NCBI RefSeq assembly: GCF_000688475.1
Contig: NZ_JIAN01000005.1
Location: forward strand, 1,178,001 to 1,242,000
Length of the DNA stretch: 64,000 nucleotides
Reading direction: 5' to 3'
From: Cellulomonas sp. URHE0023
GTDB taxonomy: Bacteria > Actinomycetota > Actinomycetes > Actinomycetales > Cellulomonadaceae
Position 1 is the first letter of the stretch. Every line of letters begins with the position of its first letter. Below the pieces are notes generated by a model. It ran no database searches, had not been told where the DNA came from, and saw only the letters and a list, made by a program, of their open reading frames with translations. The position numbers and the translations under genes are program-made. Shown piece by piece: positions 1 through 8,154 of the stretch.

Positions 1-991
1 GCGGGAGCGTCTCCTGCGCGTTGGTCAGCACGGTGATCCCGGCAGCGGCCAGCCGGGTCAGCTGCTCGCGGCGGACCGCGCTGTCGGGTGCCGGCAGGTC
101 GGCCGGGAACTCCCGCAGCTCACCGAGTGCACCCACGCGGTCGGCCAGGACGAGGAGCCGGCGCAGGTGGTCGTCGATGACCGACTCGTCCAGCTCGCCG
201 GCGCGGACGGCGGCGACCAGCGTCTCGCCCCAAGGGCCGGCCGGACCGGGCATGACGAGGTCGAGGCCACCGGCGGCTGCCGGTGCCGCGGTCTTGGTCG
301 CGAACCAGTCGGACATGATCAGGCCGCTGTAGTCCCACTCACCCTTGACGACCTCGTTGATCACGTGGTCGTGCTCCGTGGCGGCCACACCGTTCACGTC
401 GTTGTACGCGGCCATCATCGACCACGGGTCGGACTCGGCGGTCGCGATCTCGAAGGGCAGGAGGTACAGCTCCCGCAGGGTCTTCTCGTCGACCACGGAG
501 CTCATCGAGTTCCGGTTCGTCTCGGACTCGTTGGCGACGAGGTGCTTGAGGCAGGCGCCCACGGCGAGGGACTGCAGGCCTCGCACGTAGGCCGCCGCGA
601 GCTTCCCCGTGAGCAGCGGGTCCTCCGAGTAGGCCTCGAACAGCCGGCCGCCGAGCACCGAGCGGTGCAGGTTGATCGTCGGGCCGAGGACCACGTGGAT
701 CTCCTGCGCGAGCGCCTCCTCGGCGAGGAGCCGGCCCACCTCGGTGGTGGTCTCCTCGTCCCACGCCGAGGCGAGCAGGGTCGCGTTCGGGAACAGGGCG
801 ACCGTGCGACCGCCGCTGAACTTCAGGCCACGGACGCCGGTCGGGCCGTCCGACAGGCGGAGCTCGCCCAGCCCGATGGACTCCTCGGGGGCAAGCGTGA
901 ACGAGGTCGCGCCGGTGAGGAGCCGGACCTTGGTCTCGAGGTCGAGCGAACGGACCAGGGCAGTGGTGTCGATGTCGGTCTGGGTGGTCAT
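1..991 (-). CDS. GH3 family beta-glucosidase (3' end outside window)
   Basis: Hydrolyses beta-glucosides such as cellobiose. The first 330 residues are visible and there is no signal peptide, so the enzyme is probably cytoplasmic. GH3 landmarks: a DGPTGVRG segment near residue 48, the KH pair at 149-150 that binds substrate, a GRLFEAYSEDP stretch near 115, and the nucleophile Asp228 in GLIMSDWFAT. The start ATG overlaps the stop of the upstream transporter gene by one base (TGATG), which suggests translational coupling. Together with the transporter and the LacI repressor this forms a glucoside uptake and hydrolysis unit. Family assignment is secure; the exact substrate is inferred. Confidence 0.93.
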   Translation of the reverse strand, partial: MTTQTDIDTTALVRSLDLETKVRLLTGATSFTLAPEESIGLGELRLSDGPTGVRGLKFSGGRTVALFPNATLLASAWDEETTTEVGRLLAEEALAQEIHVVLGPTINLHRSVLGGRLFEAYSEDPLLTGKLAAAYVRGLQSLAVGACLKHLVANESETNRNSMSSVVDEKTLRELYLLPFEIATAESDPWSMMAAYNDVNGVAATEHDHVINEVVKGEWDYSGLIMSDWFATKTAAPAAAGGLDLVMPGPAGPWGETLVAAVRAGELDESVIDDHLRRLLVLADRVGALGELREFPADLPAPDSAVRREQLTRLAAAGITVLTNAQETLP

Positions 992-2334
992 CACTTCACC
1001 TTCTTCACAGGGACGATGGCAAGGGCGCCGAGGAACGTCAGCGCCGCAGCGGTCAGGTAGAGCAGGTCGTAGTTCTTCGCGGCACCGCCGATGAGGAATG
1101 CGCCGAGGAACGGGGCGAGCGACTGCGGGCCGGCGTTGGCGATGTTGAACACGCCCAGGTCCTTGGCCGCGTCGTCCGGGTTGGGCAGGACGCCGATGAC
1201 GAGCGCGAGGTCGACGCCCATGTAGATGCCGTAGGCCGCACCGAGGATCGCCTCGACGACGTAGAAGCCGCCGACTGTGTTGACCTGCGTGAGCATCCCC
1301 AGGCCGATCGCGAACAGGGCGGTCGACGCGAACACGAACACCTTGCGGCGGGCGAGCTTGTCGGACAGGAACCCGGCCAGCTGCCCGATGACCACCAGGA
1401 CGATGGTGTAGATGAGGACGCCGGTGAAGACGGTGGAGGTGGCCTCCTCGTTGGACAGACCCAGCTCGTCCTTCATCCAGAAGAACCGGAACGTCGAGAA
1501 CATGAAGCTGCCGAGGATCAGCAGGAAGCGCGAGATCCACGCCCAGGCGAAGTCCGGGTAGCGGCGGGGGCTGAGCCAGAACGTGTCGAGCCAGGCCTTG
1601 AGGGTCATCGCGGGCGGCCGCTTGGGCAGCACCTGGTCCGGCAGGACCACCGCGTAGACGAGCATCCCGAGGACGCCGATCGCGGCCGGCACCATGAACA
1701 GCGGGATCATCTGCTCGGTGAACAGGCCGGCGATCCAGATGGACGCCAGGACGCCGACGTTCTGCATGACGCCACCGAGGGCGCTGATCTTCGCCGTCTG
1801 GCGGGGCGGCACCTGGTCGGCGATCGTCGCGAGGTAGGCGGCGAAGGCGGCGTTCGCCGCGAGCTGCGCGCAGAACCAGCCGATCAGCAGGGTCGGCACG
1901 TTGTTGCCGACCGCGATGACGAAGAGGAACGCCGCCATGGCCAGCGAACCGCCGACCAACCACGGCCGGCGTCGGCCCCACCGCGACATCGTGCGGTCCG
2001 AGAGCCGGCCGAAGACCGGGTTGGCGATGAGCGCCGCCAGGGCGCCGACGCCGAGGATCAAGCCCTGCGCGGTCGTGGCGTTGGCCTCGCCGACGACCTG
2101 GGTGACCTTGATGGCCATGCTCACCATGACCGGGCCGAGGAGCGCGATGAAGAGCGCGAGCTGGGCGAACGCGAAGGGGACGACGAACTTCGGGCCGACC
2201 GGTCGGGTCGGGCGCTCCAAGGTCGGTGGGGGTACTGGGCGCTCGTGGCCCGGGATGCCGGACGACACCAGCGATGCCGGCGACTCGGCGGCGTCCAGGG
2301 TGATGGGGCTGTGCTCGACCGCGTCCTTACGCAT
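991..2334 (-). CDS. MFS transporter, sugar/glycoside type
   Basis: A 447-residue major facilitator protein. After a polar N-terminus of about 50 residues come roughly 12 hydrophobic segments. The loop between helices 2 and 3 reads GRLSDRT (109-115) followed by GRRRPW (120-125), the form found in sucrose/glycoside:cation symporters (GPH/SLC45-like). It probably imports the substrate of the GH3 enzyme encoded immediately downstream, whose start overlaps this stop. The upstream region is shared with the divergent LacI gene. Transport direction and substrate are inferred from context. Confidence 0.88.
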   Translation of the reverse strand: MRKDAVEHSPITLDAAESPASLVSSGIPGHERPVPPPTLERPTRPVGPKFVVPFAFAQLALFIALLGPVMVSMAIKVTQVVGEANATTAQGLILGVGALAALIANPVFGRLSDRTMSRWGRRRPWLVGGSLAMAAFLFVIAVGNNVPTLLIGWFCAQLAANAAFAAYLATIADQVPPRQTAKISALGGVMQNVGVLASIWIAGLFTEQMIPLFMVPAAIGVLGMLVYAVVLPDQVLPKRPPAMTLKAWLDTFWLSPRRYPDFAWAWISRFLLILGSFMFSTFRFFWMKDELGLSNEEATSTVFTGVLIYTIVLVVIGQLAGFLSDKLARRKVFVFASTALFAIGLGMLTQVNTVGGFYVVEAILGAAYGIYMGVDLALVIGVLPNPDDAAKDLGVFNIANAGPQSLAPFLGAFLIGGAAKNYDLLYLTAAALTFLGALAIVPVKKVK

Positions 2335-2388
2335 GGTCGTCTCCGTCCAGGTGAACAGTCACTGGGAGGTGCCGGTTCTCGACGTCCT

Positions 2389-2430
2389 ACTGATGCGTTT
2401 CACTGATACGCGTCACTTGCGCGTGTCAGT
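2389..2430. promoter_or_regulatory. Probable LacI-family operator between MFS and lacI-type genes
   Basis: Arms ACTGATACGCG (2402-2412) and CGCGTGTCAGT (2420-2430) form an 11-bp inverted repeat with one mismatch and a 7-bp centre. A third half-site, ACTGATGCGT, lies at 2389-2398. It sits in the divergent intergenic region, so one regulator could control both directions. Binding by the adjacent LacI protein is inferred. Confidence 0.6.
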
Positions 2431-2487
2431 AAGGTAGCGGCAGAGTTCTCCCGACGCAAGGCATGGATCATCGAGGAGGTCGTGAGC

Positions 2488-3489
2488 ATGACGGTGGCCG
2501 GTCGGCCCAAGCGGATCACCAGCGCCGACGTCGCGCGCGAGGCCGGTGTCTCCCGCACCACGGTGAGCTACGTGCTGAACGAGACGCCTCACCAGAAGAT
2601 CCCCGACGCGACCCGGCAGCGGGTCCTCGATGCGGTGGCGCGGCTCGAGTACGCGCCGTCGGCCGCGGCCCGCGCGCTGCAGAGCGGTCGCTCCGACGTC
2701 GTGCTGTGCCTGCTGCCGGACTGGCCCATCGGACCAGCGGTCGGCGCACTGCTCGAGCTCCTGTCGACGGCGCTGGCCAACCAGGGGCTGACGCTGATCG
2801 CGCACCCGCGCGCGGCCGGCCGCCCCGTGAACGAGGTCTGGAGAGTTCTGGGGCCGGCCGCCGTCATCGCCTGGGAGAGCCTGGACCCCGCCGACGTCGC
2901 CGCCATGCGGGCCGCCGGGGTCACCGTCGCTGTCGCGCTGCTCAGCGGGGACGACGCCCGCGCCGGCGAGCTGGGCATCTCCCAGGAGCGGGTCGGTCGC
3001 ATGCAGGCCGAGCACCTCGCCGCGACCGGTCACCGCCGGCTCGGCTACGCCTACCCTGACGACGCGCGCGTCCAGGGGTTCGCCGTCCCTCGGCTCGCCG
3101 GGGCACGCTCGGCGTGCGCCGAGCTAGGACTCGACGCACCAGAGGTACGGACGATGCCGATGGTCCCCGAGGACGCCGCCACGGTCGTCAAGGCATGGGC
3201 GGCCGCCGGCGTCACCGGGGTCTGCGCCTACAACGACGACGTGGCCCTCGCGGTGCTGGCCGGGGCACGCCTCGCCGGGCTGGCCGTGCCGGCAGACCTC
3301 GCCGTGGTGGGCGTCGATGACATCCCCGCGGCCGCCCTCTCGGCTCCGCCCCTGACCACGGTGACCACCGAGCAGCGGGCCGTCGCCGAGCACATCGCGC
3401 GGCTGGTGGTCAGCGGGCTGGCGGGTGGGCCCTCACCGCGCCACCCCGGCTCGGACATCGTGCACCTGGTCGCGCGCGAGTCCGCCTGA
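2488..3489 (+). CDS. LacI-family transcriptional repressor
   Basis: A 333-residue regulator. The N-terminal helix-turn-helix is at about residues 10-30 (ITSADVAREAGVSRTTVSYVLN), followed by the hinge (YAPSAAARALQSGRS) and a periplasmic-binding-protein-like sensor domain ending in VVGVDDIPAA..L..PPLTTV. ATG at 2488 is preferred over GTG at 2482 because the GAGGAGGT ribosome site at 2473-2480 is then at normal spacing. It is divergent from the MFS/GH3 operon and is likely a sugar-responsive repressor of that operon and of itself. Confidence 0.92.
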   Translation: MTVAGRPKRITSADVAREAGVSRTTVSYVLNETPHQKIPDATRQRVLDAVARLEYAPSAAARALQSGRSDVVLCLLPDWPIGPAVGALLELLSTALANQGLTLIAHPRAAGRPVNEVWRVLGPAAVIAWESLDPADVAAMRAAGVTVAVALLSGDDARAGELGISQERVGRMQAEHLAATGHRRLGYAYPDDARVQGFAVPRLAGARSACAELGLDAPEVRTMPMVPEDAATVVKAWAAAGVTGVCAYNDDVALAVLAGARLAGLAVPADLAVVGVDDIPAAALSAPPLTTVTTEQRAVAEHIARLVVSGLAGGPSPRHPGSDIVHLVARESA

Positions 3490-3533
3490 CCGTCGGGTCG
3501 CCCTCGTTCCCAGCGCGGAGGATGGCGTTCTCG

Positions 3534-4355
3534 TCAGCGGCGGCGCGCCGCGACGGAGATGACGACCGGCGCCAGCAGGGCGACCGCGGCCGCCACGAAC
3601 GCAGCCGTCGCGACGGTCTCGTCCAGCAGAGGGCCGTTGGTGCGGCCGAGCCCGATCCACGCCAGACCCCAGGCCATGGCGAGGCCGACCGGGACGATGA
3701 CCGAGGGACGGGTGCGGCCGAACACCGCATAGGCGACCGCGAGCGCGGCGGCGGCGCCGAGCACGACCACGGACCACGCCGTCGCGCCGAGCCCGAGCTC
3801 GCCGACGTCGGCGACGGAGAGGAACGCGGCGATGTTGGCGAGCGTCGCGACACTGACCCAGCCCAGGTACAGGCCCATGGTCGCGTCGGTGATCAGGGAG
3901 GTCGCGGACCCGGTGTGCGGGAGGCGGACCAGCCGGACGAAGACCACCGACAGGACCGCGAGCAGCGCGAGGATCACGACGACGCTGCCGCCGACCGAGC
4001 CGGCCTGCACGACGCCGATCCACAGTGCGTTGAGCAGCATCGACGCCAGCACCCACCACGACACCGCGCGCAGTCGCGGGTCGGCGCCCTGGCGAGGCAG
4101 GGCCTGCACGACGGCGAACGCGGCCAGGCCGAGGTAGATCAGCGACCAGATGGAGAAGGCGGGGGTGTCCGGAGCCAGCGGAGTCGCCGTCGCGGACAGG
4201 GCGCCGTCCGCGGCCTCGGCGATGGGCTGCCCGCCGAACGCTCCGGAGCCGACGGCAGCCCCGCCGATCGCGACGACCGCGCCGACGAGCACGGTGACCT
4301 GGCGAATCCGGTCGCGGGAGGTGGTCGTGGCGTAGGTGCCAAGTGCGGTCTCCAT
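3534..4355 (-). CDS. TspO/MBR-like tryptophan-rich membrane protein
   Basis: About 273 residues with eight or nine hydrophobic helices. The segment FSIWSLIYLGLAA and the paired WW near the middle resemble the tryptophan-rich sensory protein (TspO/MBR-like) group; no ligand-binding role can be shown from sequence. Start chosen at 4355 (METALGTY); an upstream in-frame ATG at 4433 would add a polar, unlikely leader. It is convergent with the LacI gene, 44 bp from its stop. Confidence 0.6.
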   Translation of the reverse strand: METALGTYATTTSRDRIRQVTVLVGAVVAIGGAAVGSGAFGGQPIAEAADGALSATATPLAPDTPAFSIWSLIYLGLAAFAVVQALPRQGADPRLRAVSWWVLASMLLNALWIGVVQAGSVGGSVVVILALLAVLSVVFVRLVRLPHTGSATSLITDATMGLYLGWVSVATLANIAAFLSVADVGELGLGATAWSVVVLGAAAALAVAYAVFGRTRPSVIVPVGLAMAWGLAWIGLGRTNGPLLDETVATAAFVAAAVALLAPVVISVAARRR

Positions 4356-4523
4356 CCCGCAATCGTGCCAACACCCAGCGGATGAGCATCTTGAGGGACC
4401 CACGCGTTCCGCGAGAGGCACGCCGACCGGCACCCAGGCAGGCGACTTGCGGTTACGTTCCTGCGCTCGACGCCGTCATCTCTGCGACGGCCTGATGGGC
4501 CGAGATGAGCGAAGGAGCGAACC

Positions 4524-4910
4524 GTGAACACTGCACTGTGGGTCGTGGCCGGCGTCCTGGCAACGGCCTTCCTCGTGGGCGGAGTCGCCTTCGTCGTGAT
4601 GCCCAAGGAGCGGTACCGCGCACTCGGCGGCGCGAACGCCCAATGGGTCGACGACTTCAGCGACGGTCAGATGAAGGTCATCGGGACGATCAAGATCGTC
4701 GGAGCGCTCGGCCTGGTCCTGCCCGCACTTGTCGACGTCGCTCCGGTGCTGGTTCCGCTGGCCGCGACGGGCCTGATGCTCTTCATGGCCGGCGCTGGCA
4801 CCACGCGGTTCCGCCGGAAGGAATGGATCTTCCTGGCGGGCGACCTGACCTTCTTGTCCTTGTTCGCCTTCGTCGCCTGGGGACGCTTCATGGAACAGCC
4901 GTTCGCGTGA
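4524..4910 (+). CDS. DoxX-like small membrane protein
   Basis: 128 residues with four hydrophobic helices and a central GxxKxxGALGLVLP segment typical of DoxX-like proteins. The GTG start is supported by GAAGGAG at 4509-4515. It is convergent with the ECF41 sigma factor, the two stops being 4 bp apart. DoxX/DoxD proteins are among genes found next to ECF41 sigma factors, so the pair may be functionally linked; that is inference. Confidence 0.8.
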   Translation: MNTALWVVAGVLATAFLVGGVAFVVMPKERYRALGGANAQWVDDFSDGQMKVIGTIKIVGALGLVLPALVDVAPVLVPLAATGLMLFMAGAGTTRFRRKEWIFLAGDLTFLSLFAFVAWGRFMEQPFA

Positions 4911-4914
4911 TGCC

Positions 4915-5799
4915 TCAGCTCTCGCGCGGTGGCTCCGGGAGCTCCAGCTGCGCCAGTCGCCGGGGATCGAGGACCGAGACCATGGCGACGATCCTTCCCC
5001 CCACGACGGTGCAGGCCATCAGAGCGCGCGGACGCCCCTTCGTGTCCCAGAGCAGGAAACCCGGCTCACCGTTGACGCGGACGGTGCGTGCCCTCAACGC
5101 CCCAGCACCGCGCTGGGCGGCGGTCGCGACCTCGGTGGCACCGATCTTCACGAGCACACCGTGTGCGGTGTGGCTGTGCAGCGTGACGTCCGGGTCGAGC
5201 ACCCGGAGCAGTGCCTCGAAGTCCCCATGGCGCGACGCCATCAGGAACGCGTCCACCACCGTCCGGCCCTGCTGCCGGTCGGTCTGCTGCGGCATGACCC
5301 GCACCTTGCGGCGAGCGCGGCTCGCGAGCATCTTCGTGGCATCGGTGGACTTGCCGACGATCTGGCCGATCTGCTCGAACGGCACCGCGAACACGTCGTG
5401 CAGCACGAACGCGAGTCGCTCGGTGGGCCGGAGCGTCTCGAGCACCATGAGCAGGGCCAGCCCTACCGAGTCGGCGAGGACGGCGTCGTCCTCGGGGGTC
5501 GGGGCGTCGTCCGCAACCACCACCAGGTCCTGCAGCGAGTCGTCGCGCGGGGACCGCGGTCGGCCCTTTCGGGAGCGCAGCATGTCCAGGCACACGCGAC
5601 CGACGACGGTCGTGAGCCATCCCCGAAGGTTGTCGATCGAGTCCGGCTCCTGGTGCGCGAGCCGGAGCCACGTCTCCTGCACGGCGTCCTCGGCATCAGC
5701 CCATGACCCGAGGACTCGGTGCGCCAGCGCCAGGAGACGTGCGCGCTCACCCTCGAACGTCCGCGCCAAGGCGTCCGGTCGTGGATCTGGTTCGGTCAC
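4915..5799 (-). CDS. sigJ: ECF41-type RNA polymerase sigma factor (SigJ-like)
   Basis: 294 residues. Sigma region 2 occupies the N-terminus (DAVQETWLRLA), followed by the WLTTVVGRVCLDMLRS segment characteristic of ECF41/SigJ proteins, region 4 (LRPTERLAFVLHDVFAVPFEQIGQIVG) and a C-terminal SnoaL-like extension that in this family replaces an anti-sigma factor. A DPRRL sequence near the end may correspond to the family's NPDKL motif. No anti-sigma gene is adjacent, as expected. Target genes are unknown; the convergent DoxX gene is a candidate. Confidence 0.9.
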   Translation of the reverse strand: MTEPDPRPDALARTFEGERARLLALAHRVLGSWADAEDAVQETWLRLAHQEPDSIDNLRGWLTTVVGRVCLDMLRSRKGRPRSPRDDSLQDLVVVADDAPTPEDDAVLADSVGLALLMVLETLRPTERLAFVLHDVFAVPFEQIGQIVGKSTDATKMLASRARRKVRVMPQQTDRQQGRTVVDAFLMASRHGDFEALLRVLDPDVTLHSHTAHGVLVKIGATEVATAAQRGAGALRARTVRVNGEPGFLLWDTKGRPRALMACTVVGGRIVAMVSVLDPRRLAQLELPEPPRES

Positions 5800-5940
5800 G
5801 TCGCCCTCCCGCTCGCGTGTGTGGTCACGGGGATGACGACCGAGAGGTGGCAGACGTAACGCGACGTGGCGCGCGACTCGCCGTCAGGCGAGTGAAGGTG
5901 TGATCCCGCGCAGCGTGCCGGTGAGAACCGCCGGAACTGC

Positions 5941-6234
5941 ATGGCAGCCATTGCACCAGAACGAGCCGCCGCTCACTACGTGGCGACTCACTACGTGGCG
6001 ACCCGGGCCGGCACGGCATGCGCACTGACATCGGCAGCGCGAAAATTCATCGTGACGACATGGCTGCCGTCTCTGGCCGGCGCGGTCGGAGCTGCCGTCG
6101 GCGGCCTCGGCGGACTTGTCCTGACCGCGGCCGCCGGACTCGATGGTGTCGCGGCGCTGGCGGTCATCGGCGTCCTGGCGCTGGTGGTCGGCTGCGCCGC
6201 GGGCGGCATCGTGAAGCATCGCGTCGCGCCGTGA
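5941..6234 (+). CDS. Small hydrophobic protein, hypothetical
   Basis: Up to 97 residues with two Gly/Ala-rich hydrophobic helices (SLAGAVGAAVGGLGGLVL and VAALAVIGVLALVVGC). The start is uncertain: GTG at 6052 (VTTWLPSL) would remove the repeat-containing leader. No good ribosome site is visible for either. It lies 12 bp before another small membrane gene, so the two are probably co-transcribed. No family recognised. Confidence 0.45.
   Translation: MAAIAPERAAAHYVATHYVATRAGTACALTSAARKFIVTTWLPSLAGAVGAAVGGLGGLVLTAAAGLDGVAALAVIGVLALVVGCAAGGIVKHRVAP
5972..6001. repeat. Tandem 15-bp direct repeat (two copies)
   Basis: CTCACTACGTGGCGA occurs twice in succession. Read in the frame of the hypothetical protein this duplicates five codons (HYVAT). 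It could be a recent slippage event or a regulatory repeat. Confidence 0.8.
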
Positions 6235-6246
6235 AAGGCGAGCATC

Positions 6247-6465
6247 ATGTCTCGTGACGTGTGGTGGAAGGTCCCGCTGACCCTGTTCGTCGCGGGCTTC
6301 GTCGCGAAGGTCGTTCTCAGCGTGACCATCAGCGACACAGTCGGTTCGTGGGTGGGCGGAGCTCTCGGGTTCCTTGCGTTTGTCACGACCGTGCTGGCGG
6401 CCCGAGCTGACCGGCGCAACCGCAGGCGTCACGGCGTAGCTCCGGCCTCGGAGCGCGACGTCTGA
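6247..6465 (+). CDS. Small membrane protein, hypothetical
   Basis: 72 residues with two hydrophobic helices (VPLTLFVAGFVAKVVLSVTI and GALGFLAFVTTVLAA) and a basic C-terminus (RADRRNRRRHG), so both ends are likely cytoplasmic. The ATG is preceded by AAAGGCGAG at suitable distance. No known family recognised. Confidence 0.6.
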   Translation: MSRDVWWKVPLTLFVAGFVAKVVLSVTISDTVGSWVGGALGFLAFVTTVLAARADRRNRRRHGVAPASERDV

Positions 6466-6513
6466 GCAGCCGGCCGTCTGGCTGGCGACCGTCGGAGTCG
6501 CTGCACAGTCCGA

Positions 6514-6613
6514 TCAGCGACGCTCGTAGTCCCCGTCGGTGACGTGTTCCAGCCAGGCGACGACCTGGCCGTTCTCGTCAACCCCACACGAGGTAGCGAA
6601 CGGCGAAGCTCAC
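6514..6613 (-). pseudogene. Short coding fragment with a frameshift
   Basis: Read on the minus strand, one frame gives SFAVRYLVWG and then a stop. A shift of one base continues as DENGQVVAWLEHVTDGDYERR and a stop. The composition is protein-like in both parts and they join naturally, suggesting a small gene or the end of a larger one broken by a one-base change. Low confidence because it is so short. Confidence 0.35.
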
Positions 6614-6668
6614 ATGCGGGGCACGGTCGTCTCGACGTCTCGTGTCGACCTCCAGGCCCTTGCAGGGC

Positions 6669-7481
6669 TCAGGTGTGCGCTTGATCGGACTCCGGCTCGT
6701 CGTTGTCGGCGGTGGGGTCCTGCAGTTCGCGCACGAGCGCGAGCACGTCGTTCACCGCCGGGCGCAGCGGCCGCAGGCGCGAGAGCCGGACCAGCCGGTC
6801 GACCAGCGGGGCGGTCCGGTTCACCAGATGACGGGTCCTGCGCTGGCCGCGGCTCGGGTCGTGCACCCAGAAGAGGGTCACGCCCATGTGCGCGAGCCAC
6901 AGCAGCTCGGGCAGCTCGGTGAGCAAGCGGGCGTCCGCCTTGATGTCACTGCCCTCGACGACGGCACGGTAGATCGCGATCGAGGCTTCCCGGGGCTTCC
7001 TGCTCTCCGCGCTGAACGGGTTGAGCGGGCTCGTGGGCTGGGCGGCGACGGCGAAGAACCGGCCGGCGAAGCGGTGGTACGGGGCGGCCACCTCGAGGAA
7101 CGACTCCTCGGCGATCCTCAGCCGGGACGGGAAGTCGCGGACGCCCGCCAGGCGCGCGAGGGACCGGTCGCGGTGCTCGTCCTGAATCCGGTCGTAGAAA
7201 CCCTGGACCAGGTGCTCCTTGGAGGCGAAGTAGTAGTACGCGTTGCCGAGGCTGACGCCCGCCTCCGTCGCGACGGCCCGCATCGTGGTCTTCTCGTAGC
7301 CGCGCTCCTGGAACAGCGCGAGCGCAGCCTCGACGATGCGAGCCCTGGTCTCCTCGCCGCGTCGAGACGGAGCAGCGTCTGTGGGGGCAGCGTCCGTCGG
7401 AGCGGCGTCCGTCGGAGCGGCATCGGTCGGAGCGGCGTCGGTCGGAGCGCCGCTCGTGGGGTCGGTCGGTGCGACGGTCAT
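6669..7481 (-). CDS. TetR-family regulator with repetitive N-terminus
   Basis: 270 residues. The helix-turn-helix is at about 65-84 (TMRAVATEAGVSLGNAYYYFASKEHL), followed by a TetR-type ligand domain. The first 38 residues are unusual: five perfect APTDA units (residues 12-36) ahead of the DNA-binding domain. It is the last gene of an apparent operon (membrane protein, lipoprotein, tetR; 4 bp from the lipoprotein stop). Twin palindromes upstream of that operon are the likely binding sites, implying autoregulation. Ligand unknown. Confidence 0.88.
   Translation of the reverse strand: MTVAPTDPTSGAPTDAAPTDAAPTDAAPTDAAPTDAAPSRRGEETRARIVEAALALFQERGYEKTTMRAVATEAGVSLGNAYYYFASKEHLVQGFYDRIQDEHRDRSLARLAGVRDFPSRLRIAEESFLEVAAPYHRFAGRFFAVAAQPTSPLNPFSAESRKPREASIAIYRAVVEGSDIKADARLLTELPELLWLAHMGVTLFWVHDPSRGQRRTRHLVNRTAPLVDRLVRLSRLRPLRPAVNDVLALVRELQDPTADNDEPESDQAHT
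7374..7448. repeat. Five 15-bp tandem repeats encoding APTDA
   Basis: Five successive 15-bp units, nearly identical (plus-strand form GGAGCGGCGTCSGTC with minor changes), each encoding Ala-Pro-Thr-Asp-Ala at the N-terminus of the TetR protein. Copy number could vary by slippage without changing the frame. Confidence 0.85.
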
Positions 7482-7485
7482 GCTC

Positions 7486-8097
7486 TCAGCACGACCCCTC
7501 GGGCCCCGGGTCGATTCGCTCGACCCGCCACTCGCCGTCGGGCCGGTCCTGCATCCTGACCTGCACGAGGCCCACTCCTCGGTACGGGGCGAGGTCGGCG
7601 ACGGTGTCCATGCTCACGCCGGTCTCGACGAACACGAGGTCCGTGGCGGTGCGGTCCACGCAGGCCGTGAGCGTCACGATGCTGCCTCCGCTCCGGGACG
7701 GGTCCCCGACGTGCTCGATCGCCCGTACGGATCTCACCTGGGTGTCCCCGACTTTCGCGACACCATATCTCCGCATGGCAGCGATCCCGGCGACCTGGTG
7801 GTCGAGGTCGTCGGACGGCGTCAGCCGGAGCACGGCGTCGTTGAGCGCCGGATCGCTGAAGCCGGCCTGGAATGCCGCGTCGCTCGCTGCGATGAGGGCC
7901 TTGAAGCCGGCCTCCGCCGCCACGACCTCCGGGTCCTCGTCGGAGAGCGCGGGGTCCGACGTCGCCGTGGGGGCAGGTGCTTCGTCGCCGAGCGACACGG
8001 ACGGTGACGACGTGGCAGGTTCGCCGCTGCGGGACGCGCAGCCGGTGAGGAGGAGAGCCGCCACGAGGAAGCCGGCGGCTGCACGGGTGCCGTTCAT
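7486..8097 (-). CDS. Putative lipoprotein
   Basis: 203 residues. A basic N-terminus and hydrophobic stretch end in the lipobox LLTG-Cys20, so the mature protein is probably lipid-anchored outside the membrane. A Ser/Pro/Thr-rich linker (about 25-55) precedes a domain of about 150 residues that could be of the NTF2-like type found in many actinobacterial lipoproteins; this fold is a guess. It is part of the operon with the downstream TetR gene and the upstream membrane protein. Confidence 0.75.
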   Translation of the reverse strand: MNGTRAAAGFLVAALLLTGCASRSGEPATSSPSVSLGDEAPAPTATSDPALSDEDPEVVAAEAGFKALIAASDAAFQAGFSDPALNDAVLRLTPSDDLDHQVAGIAAMRRYGVAKVGDTQVRSVRAIEHVGDPSRSGGSIVTLTACVDRTATDLVFVETGVSMDTVADLAPYRGVGLVQVRMQDRPDGEWRVERIDPGPEGSC

Positions 8098-8154
8098 GTG
8101 TCGACTCCTGGATTCCTGCTGGAGAGGGCGTTCGGGATGCCGAGAGAGGCGAGC

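Noticed and set aside
167..1060. A 297-codon plus-strand frame at the left edge
   Set aside because: It is the antisense shadow of the GH3 gene, whose minus-strand frame shows all family motifs.
6610..6922. Overlapping frames on both strands near the TetR 3' end
   Set aside because: Shadows of the TetR gene; no motif.
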